DNA from: Pseudomonadota bacterium
Lineage (GTDB): Bacteria > Pseudomonadota > Alphaproteobacteria > Caulobacterales > Caulobacteraceae
DNA: 61,745 bases
Reading direction: 5' to 3'
NCBI GenBank assembly: GCA_021808285.1
Contig: JAKBBV010000012.1
Span: 1-61,745, forward strand
Made by a program: the position numbers and the translations under genes
Shown: positions 8,647-16,958 of the stretch, piece after piece
Layout: every line of letters begins with the position of its first letter
How positions within the stretch are numbered: the first letter of the stretch is position 1
Notes under the pieces: model-generated
Told to the model about the DNA's origin: nothing
Databases searched by the model: none
Seen by the model: only the letters and a program-made list of their open reading frames with translations

Positions 8647-10619
8647 GCCGCCGCCGATCTCAGCGCCGGGACCGCACGCGGCCGCATCACCGCCGCCACC
8701 CGAAGGCGCCGGTCAGCGAGCGAGATCACGCCGCCCAGGGCCATCAGGAAGGCCCCGCCCCAGATCAGGTTGACCAGGGGATGTCGCCAGGCGCGCACCA
8801 CCAGGGCGCCCGGCCCAGCCGCCTCCCCAACGGCGACATAGTCGTTGCCTGTCACGCCGATGCCGATTCCGGCCACCGTGCTGGGCGTATCGCTCGCAGG
8901 GTAGAGTCGGTGCTGGGCCACCAAGGTGCGCTCGCCCCAACGACTCCTCACCTGAAATCGCGCCTCTACCGCTTCATAGTTCGGTCCGATCACCTGGCGC
9001 ACGCCTTCGAGTCGGTAGGTTCTTCCCGCCAGCTTCGCCTCGTCACCCACATGCATCGCGCGCACCATCTGGCTCTGCCAACCTTCCATGGCGGTGATTC
9101 CGAGCGTTGTGACACCGAGCCCGGCGTGGGCCAGAACCAGACCGAAGATAGCCAGGGGCGTTGTGCGAATGCGCGGCCACAGTCCTCCACGGGGGGCGCC
9201 GCGCCAACGCCGCGCCAGGACCATGACCGCGCCGGCCAGGAGCCAGACCCCCAGGGCGACGCCAAGCGAGGCCAGGGCGTGGCGCAGGCCGAACGCCAGG
9301 GCGGCGGCGACCAGGGCGAGACCCGCGGCGGCAATCGGACCGCGCAGGCGTCGCCAAAGGGATGACCAGCTATCCCGCTTCCAGTTCAACAGCGGCCCCG
9401 CGCTCACGAGCCCGAAGAGCAGCATGAATATCGGCGCGAAGGTGGCGTTGAAATAGGGCGGACCGACCGACAGCTTGTCGCCGTGCAGTGCGTCCATGAA
9501 CACGGGATAGAACGTGCCCAGAAACACCGTCGCCGTCGCCGCCACCAGGAAGAGGTTGTTGAGCGTGACGGCATATTCCTTGGACAGTCCGGAAAACAGA
9601 GCGCCGGTCTTCAGATCCGGCGCCCGCCAGGCGTAGAGAGCCAGGGCCGCGCCTGTCAGAGTTCCAATCATGCCAAGCAGATACCCCCCCCGCCGTGGAT
9701 CCACGGCAAAGGCATGGACACTGGTCAGGACGCCGGAGCGGACCAGAAAGGTGCCCACCAAGCTCATGGAGAAGGCTAGGATGGTAAGGAGGATCGTCCA
9801 ACTGCCCAGAGCGCCGCGTTTCTCAAGCACCAGACAGGAGTGCAGAAGAGCGGTGGCCAGGAGCCAGGGCATGAGCGAGGCGTTCTCCACGGGGTCCCAG
9901 AACCACCACCCCCCCCAGCCCAGGGTGTAGTAGGACCACACGCTGCCCATAGTGATGCCGAGGGTCAGGAACACCCAGGCGCCGAGCACCCAGGGGCGAA
10001 CCCACCGCGCCCAGTCCGCATCGACCTTACCCTCGATCAGGGCGGCGACGCCGAAGGCGAAGGCGATCGAGAGACCGACATAGCCGAGATAGAGAACCGG
10101 CGGATGGAAGACGAGGCCGGGGTCCTGAAGGATTGGGTTGAGCTCCGCCCCATCAAAAGGCGCCGGAGTCAGGCGCAGGAACGGGTTGGAGGTCAGAAGC
10201 GAGAAGCCAAGGAATGCTGCGCCCATTCCGCCCTGCACCGCCAAAACGCGGGCGCGAAGACTCTCCCGAAGGGCCTCTCCAAAGAGCGCCACAGCCGCGC
10301 CATAGGCCGAAAGGATCAGCACCCACAGCAGCATCGAGCCCTCGTGACTGCCCCAGGCGGCGCCAATCCGGTAGATGAGCGGCTGGTCGAAGTTGCTGTG
10401 CTCGGCCACCAGGGCGATGGAAGTGTCGTTCTGGACGTAACCCAGGACAAGGGAGCCGAAGGCCAGAGCGATGAAGCCGAACTGAAGCGCGGCCGCCATC
10501 CGCCCCATGGCCATGAGTCCCGCATCGCCGCGATGGGCGCCGTAGCCGAGCGCGACCGTCTGGGTCAGAGCCAGACATAGCGCCAGAATGAGGGCGATCT
10601 GGCCGATCTCGCCGATCAT
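8643..10619 (-). CDS. ccmF: Haem lyase CcmF
   Basis: CcmF is the large polytopic inner-membrane component that ligates haem to apocytochrome c. The 658-residue product begins MIGEIGQIALILAL, the usual N-terminus. An in-frame ATG at 11000 would add 127 Arg/Pro-rich residues unlike any CcmF and would overlap the divergent oxidase gene, so it is rejected. The WWD haem-handling motif (GWGGWWFWDPVENASLMPW) spans residues about 233-251, and conserved His residues flank membrane helices (AEHSNFDQP; FHPPVLYLGY). A GGAG about 14 bases upstream is the only ribosome-site candidate. ccmE, the haem chaperone gene often placed directly before ccmF, is not here. Confidence 0.95.
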   Translation of the reverse strand: MIGEIGQIALILALCLALTQTVALGYGAHRGDAGLMAMGRMAAALQFGFIALAFGSLVLGYVQNDTSIALVAEHSNFDQPLIYRIGAAWGSHEGSMLLWVLILSAYGAAVALFGEALRESLRARVLAVQGGMGAAFLGFSLLTSNPFLRLTPAPFDGAELNPILQDPGLVFHPPVLYLGYVGLSIAFAFGVAALIEGKVDADWARWVRPWVLGAWVFLTLGITMGSVWSYYTLGWGGWWFWDPVENASLMPWLLATALLHSCLVLEKRGALGSWTILLTILAFSMSLVGTFLVRSGVLTSVHAFAVDPRRGGYLLGMIGTLTGAALALYAWRAPDLKTGALFSGLSKEYAVTLNNLFLVAATATVFLGTFYPVFMDALHGDKLSVGPPYFNATFAPIFMLLFGLVSAGPLLNWKRDSWSSLWRRLRGPIAAAGLALVAAALAFGLRHALASLGVALGVWLLAGAVMVLARRWRGAPRGGLWPRIRTTPLAIFGLVLAHAGLGVTTLGITAMEGWQSQMVRAMHVGDEAKLAGRTYRLEGVRQVIGPNYEAVEARFQVRSRWGERTLVAQHRLYPASDTPSTVAGIGIGVTGNDYVAVGEAAGPGALVVRAWRHPLVNLIWGGAFLMALGGVISLADRRLRVAAVMRPRAVPALRSAAA

Positions 10620-10641
10620 GGACGCTGGAGCTCCTAAACCC

Positions 10642-10661
10642 GGCGCCGTCCCGACGGCGCC
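10642..10661. repeat. Perfect inverted repeat in the ccmF leader
   Basis: GGCGCCGTC at 10642-10650 and GACGGCGCC at 10653-10661 are exact inverted repeats separated by two bases. They lie 23-42 bases upstream of the ccmF start, so the transcript could fold a very stable hairpin just before the ribosome-binding region. It could also be an operator. No T-run follows on either strand, so it is not a classical terminator. Confidence 0.5.
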
Positions 10662-10795
10662 TCGCGAGCGGGCTTCTAGACGCAAATGCGGGTGTGGAAA
10701 AAGGCCGATTGGTCCGTTCCCCATTTGAGCCGGTTCCCGCCAACGTGATGGGCGCGAACGGATTCTGTGATACCCTCGGGCAGGAGGGCGTGGGG

Positions 10796-12583
10796 ATGGG
10801 CGTGAGCGAAGGGCCAGGACGGCGCGAGGTTCTCCGGGGGCTGGGCGCTGCCGCCCTGGCGCCTGCGGTGGCGCGGGCCGGATCGCCGCCGGCCCTGAGG
10901 CCGAGGATTCGCCCCGGTGACCCCGCCTGGCCCTCGGATGCGGCCTGGGCCCGGCTTGGCGAGGCGGTGGGGGGTCGGCTCTCGAAGGTGGAGCTTCCAA
11001 CCCTCGATCCGGCGAATGCGAACGAACTGCTGCACAATCCGTTCTGGCTCAGAGACCAGGCCGCCCTCACCCAGGCGGCGGGGTGGACCGATGCCTGGAA
11101 CTCGACGCCAAGCCTCTGGGCGGTCCGGGCCGAGAACGCCGAGGATGTTGCGGCGTCCGTCCGCTTCGCCGCGGCGCACAATCTGCGACTGGTGATCAAG
11201 GGAGGGGGGCACAGCTATGTGGGCGGCTGCTGCGCCGCCGACTCCCTGCTGATCTGGACGCGCGGAATGGATGGGATCGAGATGCACGAGGTCTTCACGC
11301 CGGAGGGCGGGGACGGTCCGGGCGTCCCAGCCGTCTCCCTGGGCTCGGGCTGCATCTGGCTTCACGCCTATCAAACCGTCTCGGGTGGGCACGGCCGGTA
11401 TGTGCAAGGCGGCGGCTGCACCACGGTCGGGGTCGCCGGTCTCGTCCAAGGCGGCGGCTTTGGCAGCTATTCCAAAGGCTTCGGCCTGGCCGCGGCCAGC
11501 CTCATCGAGGCGGAACTGGTCACCGCCGACGGCGCCATCCGGGTTGTCAACGCCCATCGTGAACCTGATCTTTTCTGGGCGCTGAAAGGCGGCGGCGGTG
11601 GCGCCTTCGGGGTCGCGACTCGCCTCACCCTCCGAACTCATGACCTTCCGGAGGGCTTCGGCATCGCTCAATGGACAGTGAAGGCCCAGTCGGAGGTCGC
11701 CTTTCGGGACCTGATCGAGGCTTTTTTCACCGCCTATGCCGAGAGGCTCTGCAATCCGCACTGGGGCGAACAGGTGATGTTCACACCCGATCGACGGATG
11801 GTCGTGCGCATGTCGTGCCAGGGGCTCACCCGGGATGAGGCCCAAGCGGCCTGGTCGGAGCTCATCGCGTTCTCGTCCGCGCGACAAGGCGATTTCAAAA
11901 TCATAGAGCCCCTTTTGGTCGCCGTCGTGCCGGCGCGCAGGCAGTGGGATGAAGCCCTTTTGGCCGCCGTAGCGCCGCATGCCATCAGCCGGGACACCCG
12001 CCCCGGCGCATCTCCCACAGATTACTGGTGGACGGGAGACGGCGAACAACCCTGGATCACTCTGCACGGCTACCAATCAGCCTGGTTGCCGTCGCACCTC
12101 CTCTCACCAGGGGCCCGGGACACCCTCTGCGACGCTTTGGTCCGCGCCTCTCGGCATTGGAGTGTCGGGCTGCATTTCAACAAGGGGCTGTTCGGGGCTA
12201 CGCCTCAGACCCTGGCGGCGGCGGCGGACAGCGCGATCAATCCTCAGCTCCTCGACGCCTTCGCCCTGGCTATCATCGCCGGGGGCGGCGCCTCTCCCCT
12301 CCCCGGTCATCCGACCCCGCCGCAGATGATCGAGTTGGCGCGCAAGGAGGAGGGTCGAATCCGCGCGGCCATGGCGGAGCTGAAGGCTTGTGCGCCGAAG
12401 GCTGGCAGCTACATGTCCGAATGCGCCTTCGACCTGACCGACTGGAAGCGCGCCCAGTGGGGGGATAACGCGCCACGGCTGGAGGCGATCAAGCGACGCT
12501 ACGATCCGCACGGCCTGTTCATCATCCATCACGGAGTGGGCAGCGACGCCTGGAGCGCCGATGGGTTCACTCCGCTTGCCTGA
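10796..12583 (+). CDS. Exported FAD-linked oxidase (berberine-bridge-enzyme-like)
   Basis: This is a flavoprotein oxidase or dehydrogenase of the PCMH/BBE superfamily with unknown substrate, probably a carbohydrate or alcohol-type compound. The N-terminus (GRREVLRGLGAAALAPAVARA) resembles a Tat signal with twin Arg, predicting export of the folded FAD enzyme. The FAD-binding domain contains GGGHSY, whose His139 matches the residue covalently bound to FAD, and GGGCTTVG, whose Cys208 sits where bicovalent members have their second link. The C-terminal BBE segment YDPHGLF is present. ATG 10796 is chosen for its AGGAGGG at 10782-10788; earlier in-frame ATGs (10694, 10748) lack such a site. It overlaps the next gene by 23 bases. 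Confidence 0.85.
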   Translation: MGVSEGPGRREVLRGLGAAALAPAVARAGSPPALRPRIRPGDPAWPSDAAWARLGEAVGGRLSKVELPTLDPANANELLHNPFWLRDQAALTQAAGWTDAWNSTPSLWAVRAENAEDVAASVRFAAAHNLRLVIKGGGHSYVGGCCAADSLLIWTRGMDGIEMHEVFTPEGGDGPGVPAVSLGSGCIWLHAYQTVSGGHGRYVQGGGCTTVGVAGLVQGGGFGSYSKGFGLAAASLIEAELVTADGAIRVVNAHREPDLFWALKGGGGGAFGVATRLTLRTHDLPEGFGIAQWTVKAQSEVAFRDLIEAFFTAYAERLCNPHWGEQVMFTPDRRMVVRMSCQGLTRDEAQAAWSELIAFSSARQGDFKIIEPLLVAVVPARRQWDEALLAAVAPHAISRDTRPGASPTDYWWTGDGEQPWITLHGYQSAWLPSHLLSPGARDTLCDALVRASRHWSVGLHFNKGLFGATPQTLAAAADSAINPQLLDAFALAIIAGGGASPLPGHPTPPQMIELARKEEGRIRAAMAELKACAPKAGSYMSECAFDLTDWKRAQWGDNAPRLEAIKRRYDPHGLFIIHHGVGSDAWSADGFTPLA

Positions 12584-14021
12584 AATCCCCGGCGTTCTGA
12601 CCGCCGCGCTCGCCCTGTCCCTGGGCTCGGCGCCGGCCCTTGCGGCGGCAATCCCGGGCCCTGACCTTTTGACCGGGGACTGGGGCGGCATCCTCACCGG
12701 CCCCGGCGGCCTCCAACTGAACGTTCTTCTTCAGTTGAGAGTGGGGCCCGACGGCGTCGTCGGCCGCCTGGCCAGCCCGCAGCAGGGGGCGTTCGACATC
12801 CCCGTTGCCGGATCGCCACCCCAGGGTGGTGAAACGCTCCTGGATGTCCCCTCGCTCCACGCGGAATTCCGAGGCCGCCTCACGGCGGACGACAAACTGG
12901 AGGGGATCTGGACTCAAGGGGCTGCACGCCTGCCCTTGAACCTCACGCGCCTGTCGCCGGGAGCCGTCGCCGCGAGTCTGGATCGACCCCAGACCCCGCA
13001 TCCGCCTTTTTCCTATCGGATCGTCCAGGTCAAATTCGGTGGCGAGGCGGGCGAACCGAGGCTGGCGGGAACCCTCACCCTTCCGGAAGGTCAGGGGCCC
13101 TTCCCAGCCGTGGTCCTGATCCCCGGGTCGGGGCCCCAGACCCGGGATGAGACGGTCGCCGGCCATCCGATCTTCTGGGTCCTGGCCGATGCCCTCAGCC
13201 GGAACGGGTTCGCGGTTCTGCGCTATGACAAGCGCGGAGTCGGGCAATCCGGCGGGACCTATGCCGAGGCGACGCTGCATGATTTCGCCCAAGACGCCCG
13301 GACCGCCGCCGACTGGCTCGGCTCCCAACCTGGCGTCGATCGCCGCCGCCTCGGGCTGATCGGCCATAGCGAAGGGGGGCTGGCGGCGCCCCTGGCGGCC
13401 GCGAAGGATCCGGCGATCGCCTTCATGGTGCTCCTGGCGGCTCCCGGTGTGGATGGCCGGCGCCTCCTTGCCGCTCAAGGCCGCCTCATCGAAGCCGCCA
13501 ACGGCGGGCCGCCTGCGATGCTGAAAGCGCAGGACGCCTTGCGCGAGAAGGCCCTCCGCGCGATCGCCGCGTCCGCCAACCCCGCTGAGGCCAGGGCGCA
13601 GATTGCGACACTGGTGGCCGCTTTCGCCAGGGCCCAGTCCCTTCCGCTTGCGTCGGCCCAACAGCTTCAAGCGGCCTATGACGCCGCGGATACGCCCTGG
13701 ATGCGCAGCTTCCTGACCTATGACCCCGCTCCGACCCTGAGGCGGCTGCGTCTTCCGGTCCTGGCCCTGATCGGTTCCAAGGACCTGCAAGTCCCGGCTG
13801 CGCTGAACCTGCCGGCTCTGCGCGCCGCCCTCAAGGATGACCCTGAGGCGACAGTCGAGGAGTCGCCAGGGCTCAATCACCTTTTTCAGACAGCCACCAC
13901 CGGCGCTCCTGCGGAATATGGCCAGATTTCCGAGACCTTCTCACCCTTGGCGCTGAAACGCGTGCTGGACTGGTTGAGATCGGTTGCTCCCAGGACCAGC
14001 GCCGCGAAAACCGAACTCTGA
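12561..14021 (+). CDS. Exported alpha/beta-hydrolase (esterase/peptidase-like)
   Basis: This is a serine hydrolase with a cleavable signal peptide (hydrophobic stretch ending ALAAA near residue 30), hence periplasmic or secreted. Residues about 38-135 form a beta-rich domain of the kind that precedes hydrolase domains in this family. The hydrolase domain follows: GSGPQTRDE, the oxyanion-side RYDKRGVGQSGG, nucleophile Ser270 in GHSEGG, acidic residue in LIGSKDLQVP and the likely His in SPGLNHLFQ. The triad therefore looks complete. ATG 12561 lies inside the 3-prime end of the oxidase gene (23-base overlap), suggesting co-translation with it. The substrate is unknown; esterase or acyl-peptide hydrolase activity is plausible. 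Confidence 0.85.
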   Translation: MGSLRLPEIPGVLTAALALSLGSAPALAAAIPGPDLLTGDWGGILTGPGGLQLNVLLQLRVGPDGVVGRLASPQQGAFDIPVAGSPPQGGETLLDVPSLHAEFRGRLTADDKLEGIWTQGAARLPLNLTRLSPGAVAASLDRPQTPHPPFSYRIVQVKFGGEAGEPRLAGTLTLPEGQGPFPAVVLIPGSGPQTRDETVAGHPIFWVLADALSRNGFAVLRYDKRGVGQSGGTYAEATLHDFAQDARTAADWLGSQPGVDRRRLGLIGHSEGGLAAPLAAAKDPAIAFMVLLAAPGVDGRRLLAAQGRLIEAANGGPPAMLKAQDALREKALRAIAASANPAEARAQIATLVAAFARAQSLPLASAQQLQAAYDAADTPWMRSFLTYDPAPTLRRLRLPVLALIGSKDLQVPAALNLPALRAALKDDPEATVEESPGLNHLFQTATTGAPAEYGQISETFSPLALKRVLDWLRSVAPRTSAAKTEL

Positions 14022-14083
14022 CCCTGGACTCAGGATGATACGGCCGCTTAATCCTGTAGCCTATTGGGCTGCGGGGGACGGGC

Positions 14084-15547
14084 ATGACGAAATTGCGGCG
14101 GACGGCGGCGGCCCTGGCTGCCCTGGCGACGGTGAGTTGGACGGTGAGCGCCTGGCCGGAGACCGCCGCGCCGCCGCCCGCGCCCGAAGCCCTGCCCCCG
14201 GGTCTCGACCCATTCGCCAATCCCGATCCCTATCCCTCGACCTATCATCCGGCGCCGTCCCCGCTCGTCGCCATCATCCACGCCGACATCATCGATTCCA
14301 TCGCCCCGGAGATTCCGGACGGCACGGTGGTCATGGATCACGGCAAGATCGTCGCCATGGGAGCCGGTCTGGCGGCCCCGGCGGGGGCCCACATCATTGA
14401 CGCCAAGGGACGTTTCGTCACCCCAGGCCTGATCGACCCGCATTCGCATCTGGGCGTCTATCCCTCGCCCGCGGTCGAGGCGATGTCGGACGGCAATGAG
14501 CTGACCGATCCGGACACCGCCCAAGTCTGGGCTGAACATTCCGTCTGGCCGCAGGACCCCGGCTTCGAGCGCGCGCTGGAGGGCGGCGTGACCACGCTGC
14601 AGATCCTCCCCGGCTCCGGCAATCTGTTCGGCGGCCGCTCGGCGGTGCTCAAGAACGTCTGGTCCGACACCGTGCAGGGAATGAAGTTTCCCGACGCCCC
14701 CTATGGCCTCAAGATGGCCTGCGGCGAGAATCCCAAGCGGGTCTATGGCTCCAAGGGGCGCTTCCCTTCGACCAATATGGGCAATGTCGCGGGGTACCGC
14801 GCCGCCTGGATCCGGGCGCGCGACTATCTGCGCCGCTGGGACGCCTACAAGGCCAAGGTGGCGCGAGGCGAAAAGGCCGAGGCGCCGTTGCGCGACCTCC
14901 AGCTCGATACCCTGGTCGGCGTCCTGCAGGGCAAGATCCGCATCCAGAACCATTGTTACCGCGCCGATGAAATGGCGCAGATGATCGATATCAGCCACGA
15001 ATTCGGCTTCCACATCACCGCCTTCCACCACGCTTCGGAGAGTTACAAGATCGCCGCCCTCCTCAAGCGCGAGGGCATCTGTTCGGTCACCTGGACGGAA
15101 TGGTTCGGCTTTAAGATGGAGAGCTTCGACGGCATTGAAGAAAACGCCGCCATGCTCCAGAGGGCGGGCGCCTGCGTCACCCTGTCTTCCGATGACGCGA
15201 ACCTGATCCAGCACTTGAACGTCGAGGCGGCCCTGGCCATGGCGGCAGGCGATCGGGCGGGCCTTGGCGTCACGCGCACCGAGGCCATCTCCTGGATCAC
15301 GCTCAATCCCGCCAAGGTTCTGGGCATTGATGCGCAGACCGGCTCGCTCACCCCCGGCAAAATGGCCGACGTGGTCCTCTGGAGCGCCGATCCCTTCAGC
15401 GTCTACGCGGTTCCAGACCAGGTCTATATCGACGGCAATCTGACCTGGGATGCCCATGACCGGGCGCACCAGCCCAAGAGCGACTTCATGCTCGGCCAGC
15501 CGGTGATCGAGGCCGGCGAATCTCATTTGACCGGAGGCGCCTTCTGA
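14084..15547 (+). CDS. Exported amidohydrolase, metal ligands intact
   Basis: This is a metal-dependent hydrolase of the imidazolonepropionase/dihydroorotase-like superfamily. A signal peptide precedes a proline-rich linker. The beta-sandwich segment (GTVVMDHGKIVAMGAG) leads to the metal-binding DPHSH (His120 and His122). Further candidate ligands are the His in QNHCYRADE, the His pair in TAFHHASE and the Asp in TLSSDDAN. The C-terminus has the family NPAKVLGID ... GKMADVVLW. The length is 487 residues. The stop shares one base with the ATG of the next amidohydrolase (TGATG at 15545-15549), so the two are made together. Substrate unknown; periplasmic dipeptidase or cyclic-amide hydrolysis are possibilities. 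Confidence 0.88.
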   Translation: MTKLRRTAAALAALATVSWTVSAWPETAAPPPAPEALPPGLDPFANPDPYPSTYHPAPSPLVAIIHADIIDSIAPEIPDGTVVMDHGKIVAMGAGLAAPAGAHIIDAKGRFVTPGLIDPHSHLGVYPSPAVEAMSDGNELTDPDTAQVWAEHSVWPQDPGFERALEGGVTTLQILPGSGNLFGGRSAVLKNVWSDTVQGMKFPDAPYGLKMACGENPKRVYGSKGRFPSTNMGNVAGYRAAWIRARDYLRRWDAYKAKVARGEKAEAPLRDLQLDTLVGVLQGKIRIQNHCYRADEMAQMIDISHEFGFHITAFHHASESYKIAALLKREGICSVTWTEWFGFKMESFDGIEENAAMLQRAGACVTLSSDDANLIQHLNVEAALAMAAGDRAGLGVTRTEAISWITLNPAKVLGIDAQTGSLTPGKMADVVLWSADPFSVYAVPDQVYIDGNLTWDAHDRAHQPKSDFMLGQPVIEAGESHLTGGAF

Positions 15548-16848
15548 TGATCCGCACCCGCGCCCTCCTCACCGCGAGCCTTCTCGCCTCCAGCGCTCTG
15601 GCCCTCCCGGCAGCGGCCGGAACGATCGTCATCACCAACGCCCATATCGAGAGCGTGGGACCTGCGGGGGATATCCCTTCAGGAACCATCGTCATTCAGA
15701 ACGGCAAGATCAGCGCCGTAGGCGCCGGCCTCAACGTCCCGGCCGGGGCGCAGGTGATCGACGCCAAGGGTGGAGTGGCGACGCCAGGCCTTGTGGCCGT
15801 GGGCTCACCCATTTCCGTGGCCGAGGTCGGTGAGGGAGTTCAGGAGACGAATGACTCCGGCACCGCCAGCGACCGGCTCAGCGCCGCTTTCGATGTCTCT
15901 TATGCGGTCAATCCGGACTCGATCATCATTCCCACCGCGCGGCTGGGCGGGGTCACTGACGTTGTCGTCACTCCGGAAATGCGCCGCGCCCGCGCCCCGC
16001 GCCCCACCAATCTGCTGTTCGCCGGACAGGCGGCGATCATCGATCTCGGCCAGGGCGACATGATCGAAAAGACCCAGGCCGGTATGGTCCTTGAGCTAGG
16101 CCAGGATGGGGCCGCGCGCGCTGGAGGCGCCCGGGGCGCCGAGATCGTCCTCCTTCGGCAAATCCTGGACGATGTCCGTTATTATGAGGGTCATCGCACC
16201 GACTATGACCAGGGCCGCACAAAGACGCTCGCCCTGGGCGAGGCGGACCTCCAAGCCTTGATTCCCGTGGTCGACGGCAAGGAGCCCCTCATCGTCACGG
16301 TCCACCGCGCCTCGGATATTCTGGAGGCGATCCGCTTTGCCCGGGAGGAAAAGCTGCAGCTCATTCTGGAGGGCGCCGAGGAAGGCTGGCGGGTCGCGGA
16401 TCAGATCGCCGCCGCTCACGTTCCAGTGATGATCCACGCTTTTCAGGACCTGCCGGAAAGCTTTGAGCAGATCGGCGCCACCCTGACCAACGCCGCACGC
16501 CTCCAGGCCGCAGGCGTGGAACTGGTGATCGAGCAGCCATCCTTCTACACCAGCGCCCGGACGCCCCGGATCGACGCGGGGCGCGCGGTCGCGCACGGCC
16601 TCAGCCACGAGGCCGCCCTGGCGGCGATCACCCTCAACCCGGCCAAAGTGTTTGGAGTCAGCGACCGGATCGGATCGATCGCGCCCGGAAAGGATGCGGA
16701 CATCGTCATCTGGAGCGGCGACCCTCTGGAGCCTATGAGCGCCCCGACCCATGTCCTCGTGAAGGGCGTCGAAGAGCCATTGCGGGATCGCGACCTCGAC
16801 CTGCGCGATCGCTATATGGCGATCGATGGACTGACGCCCGGAGGTTGA
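15547..16848 (+). CDS. Exported amidohydrolase-like protein lacking the HxH motif
   Basis: This is homologous in layout to the preceding gene: signal peptide (LPAAAG near residue 25), beta-sandwich segment (GTIVIQNGKISAVGAG) and C-terminal NPAKVFGVSDRIG ... GKDADIVIW. At the position where DPHSH should occur (after VATPGL, residues 77-82) the sequence reads VAVGSPIS, and the usual TDD/SDD aspartate segment is replaced by LVIEQPSFY. The protein therefore seems unable to bind the usual metals and may be a partner or scaffold of the upstream enzyme; the one-base overlap supports equal synthesis. Its 433 residues without internal stops argue for a maintained gene, not decay. Confidence 0.82.
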   Translation: MIRTRALLTASLLASSALALPAAAGTIVITNAHIESVGPAGDIPSGTIVIQNGKISAVGAGLNVPAGAQVIDAKGGVATPGLVAVGSPISVAEVGEGVQETNDSGTASDRLSAAFDVSYAVNPDSIIIPTARLGGVTDVVVTPEMRRARAPRPTNLLFAGQAAIIDLGQGDMIEKTQAGMVLELGQDGAARAGGARGAEIVLLRQILDDVRYYEGHRTDYDQGRTKTLALGEADLQALIPVVDGKEPLIVTVHRASDILEAIRFAREEKLQLILEGAEEGWRVADQIAAAHVPVMIHAFQDLPESFEQIGATLTNAARLQAAGVELVIEQPSFYTSARTPRIDAGRAVAHGLSHEAALAAITLNPAKVFGVSDRIGSIAPGKDADIVIWSGDPLEPMSAPTHVLVKGVEEPLRDRDLDLRDRYMAIDGLTPGG

Positions 16849-16958
16849 CGCGAGACTGGAACCGCTGGCGCCAAGGACGCGGCAAACCTCAGAAACTCGG
16901 GGCGGGCTCTCGGCGGGTCGTGACTTGTCTCGCCGCCGCACTGGCCTAAGCTTGGCGC

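Noticed and set aside
10676-12076. 466-codon minus-strand frame opposite the FAD oxidase
   Set aside because: The oxidase has Tat signal and FAD motifs; the opposing product is featureless.
14048-15526. 492-codon minus-strand frame opposite the first amidohydrolase
   Set aside because: The plus-strand gene has signal peptide and metal ligands; the minus frame has neither start context nor motifs.
15547-16848. Second amidohydrolase as a decaying pseudogene
   Set aside because: The frame is full length with signal peptide and conserved C-terminus, and is coupled to the active gene; loss of ligands looks maintained rather than random decay.
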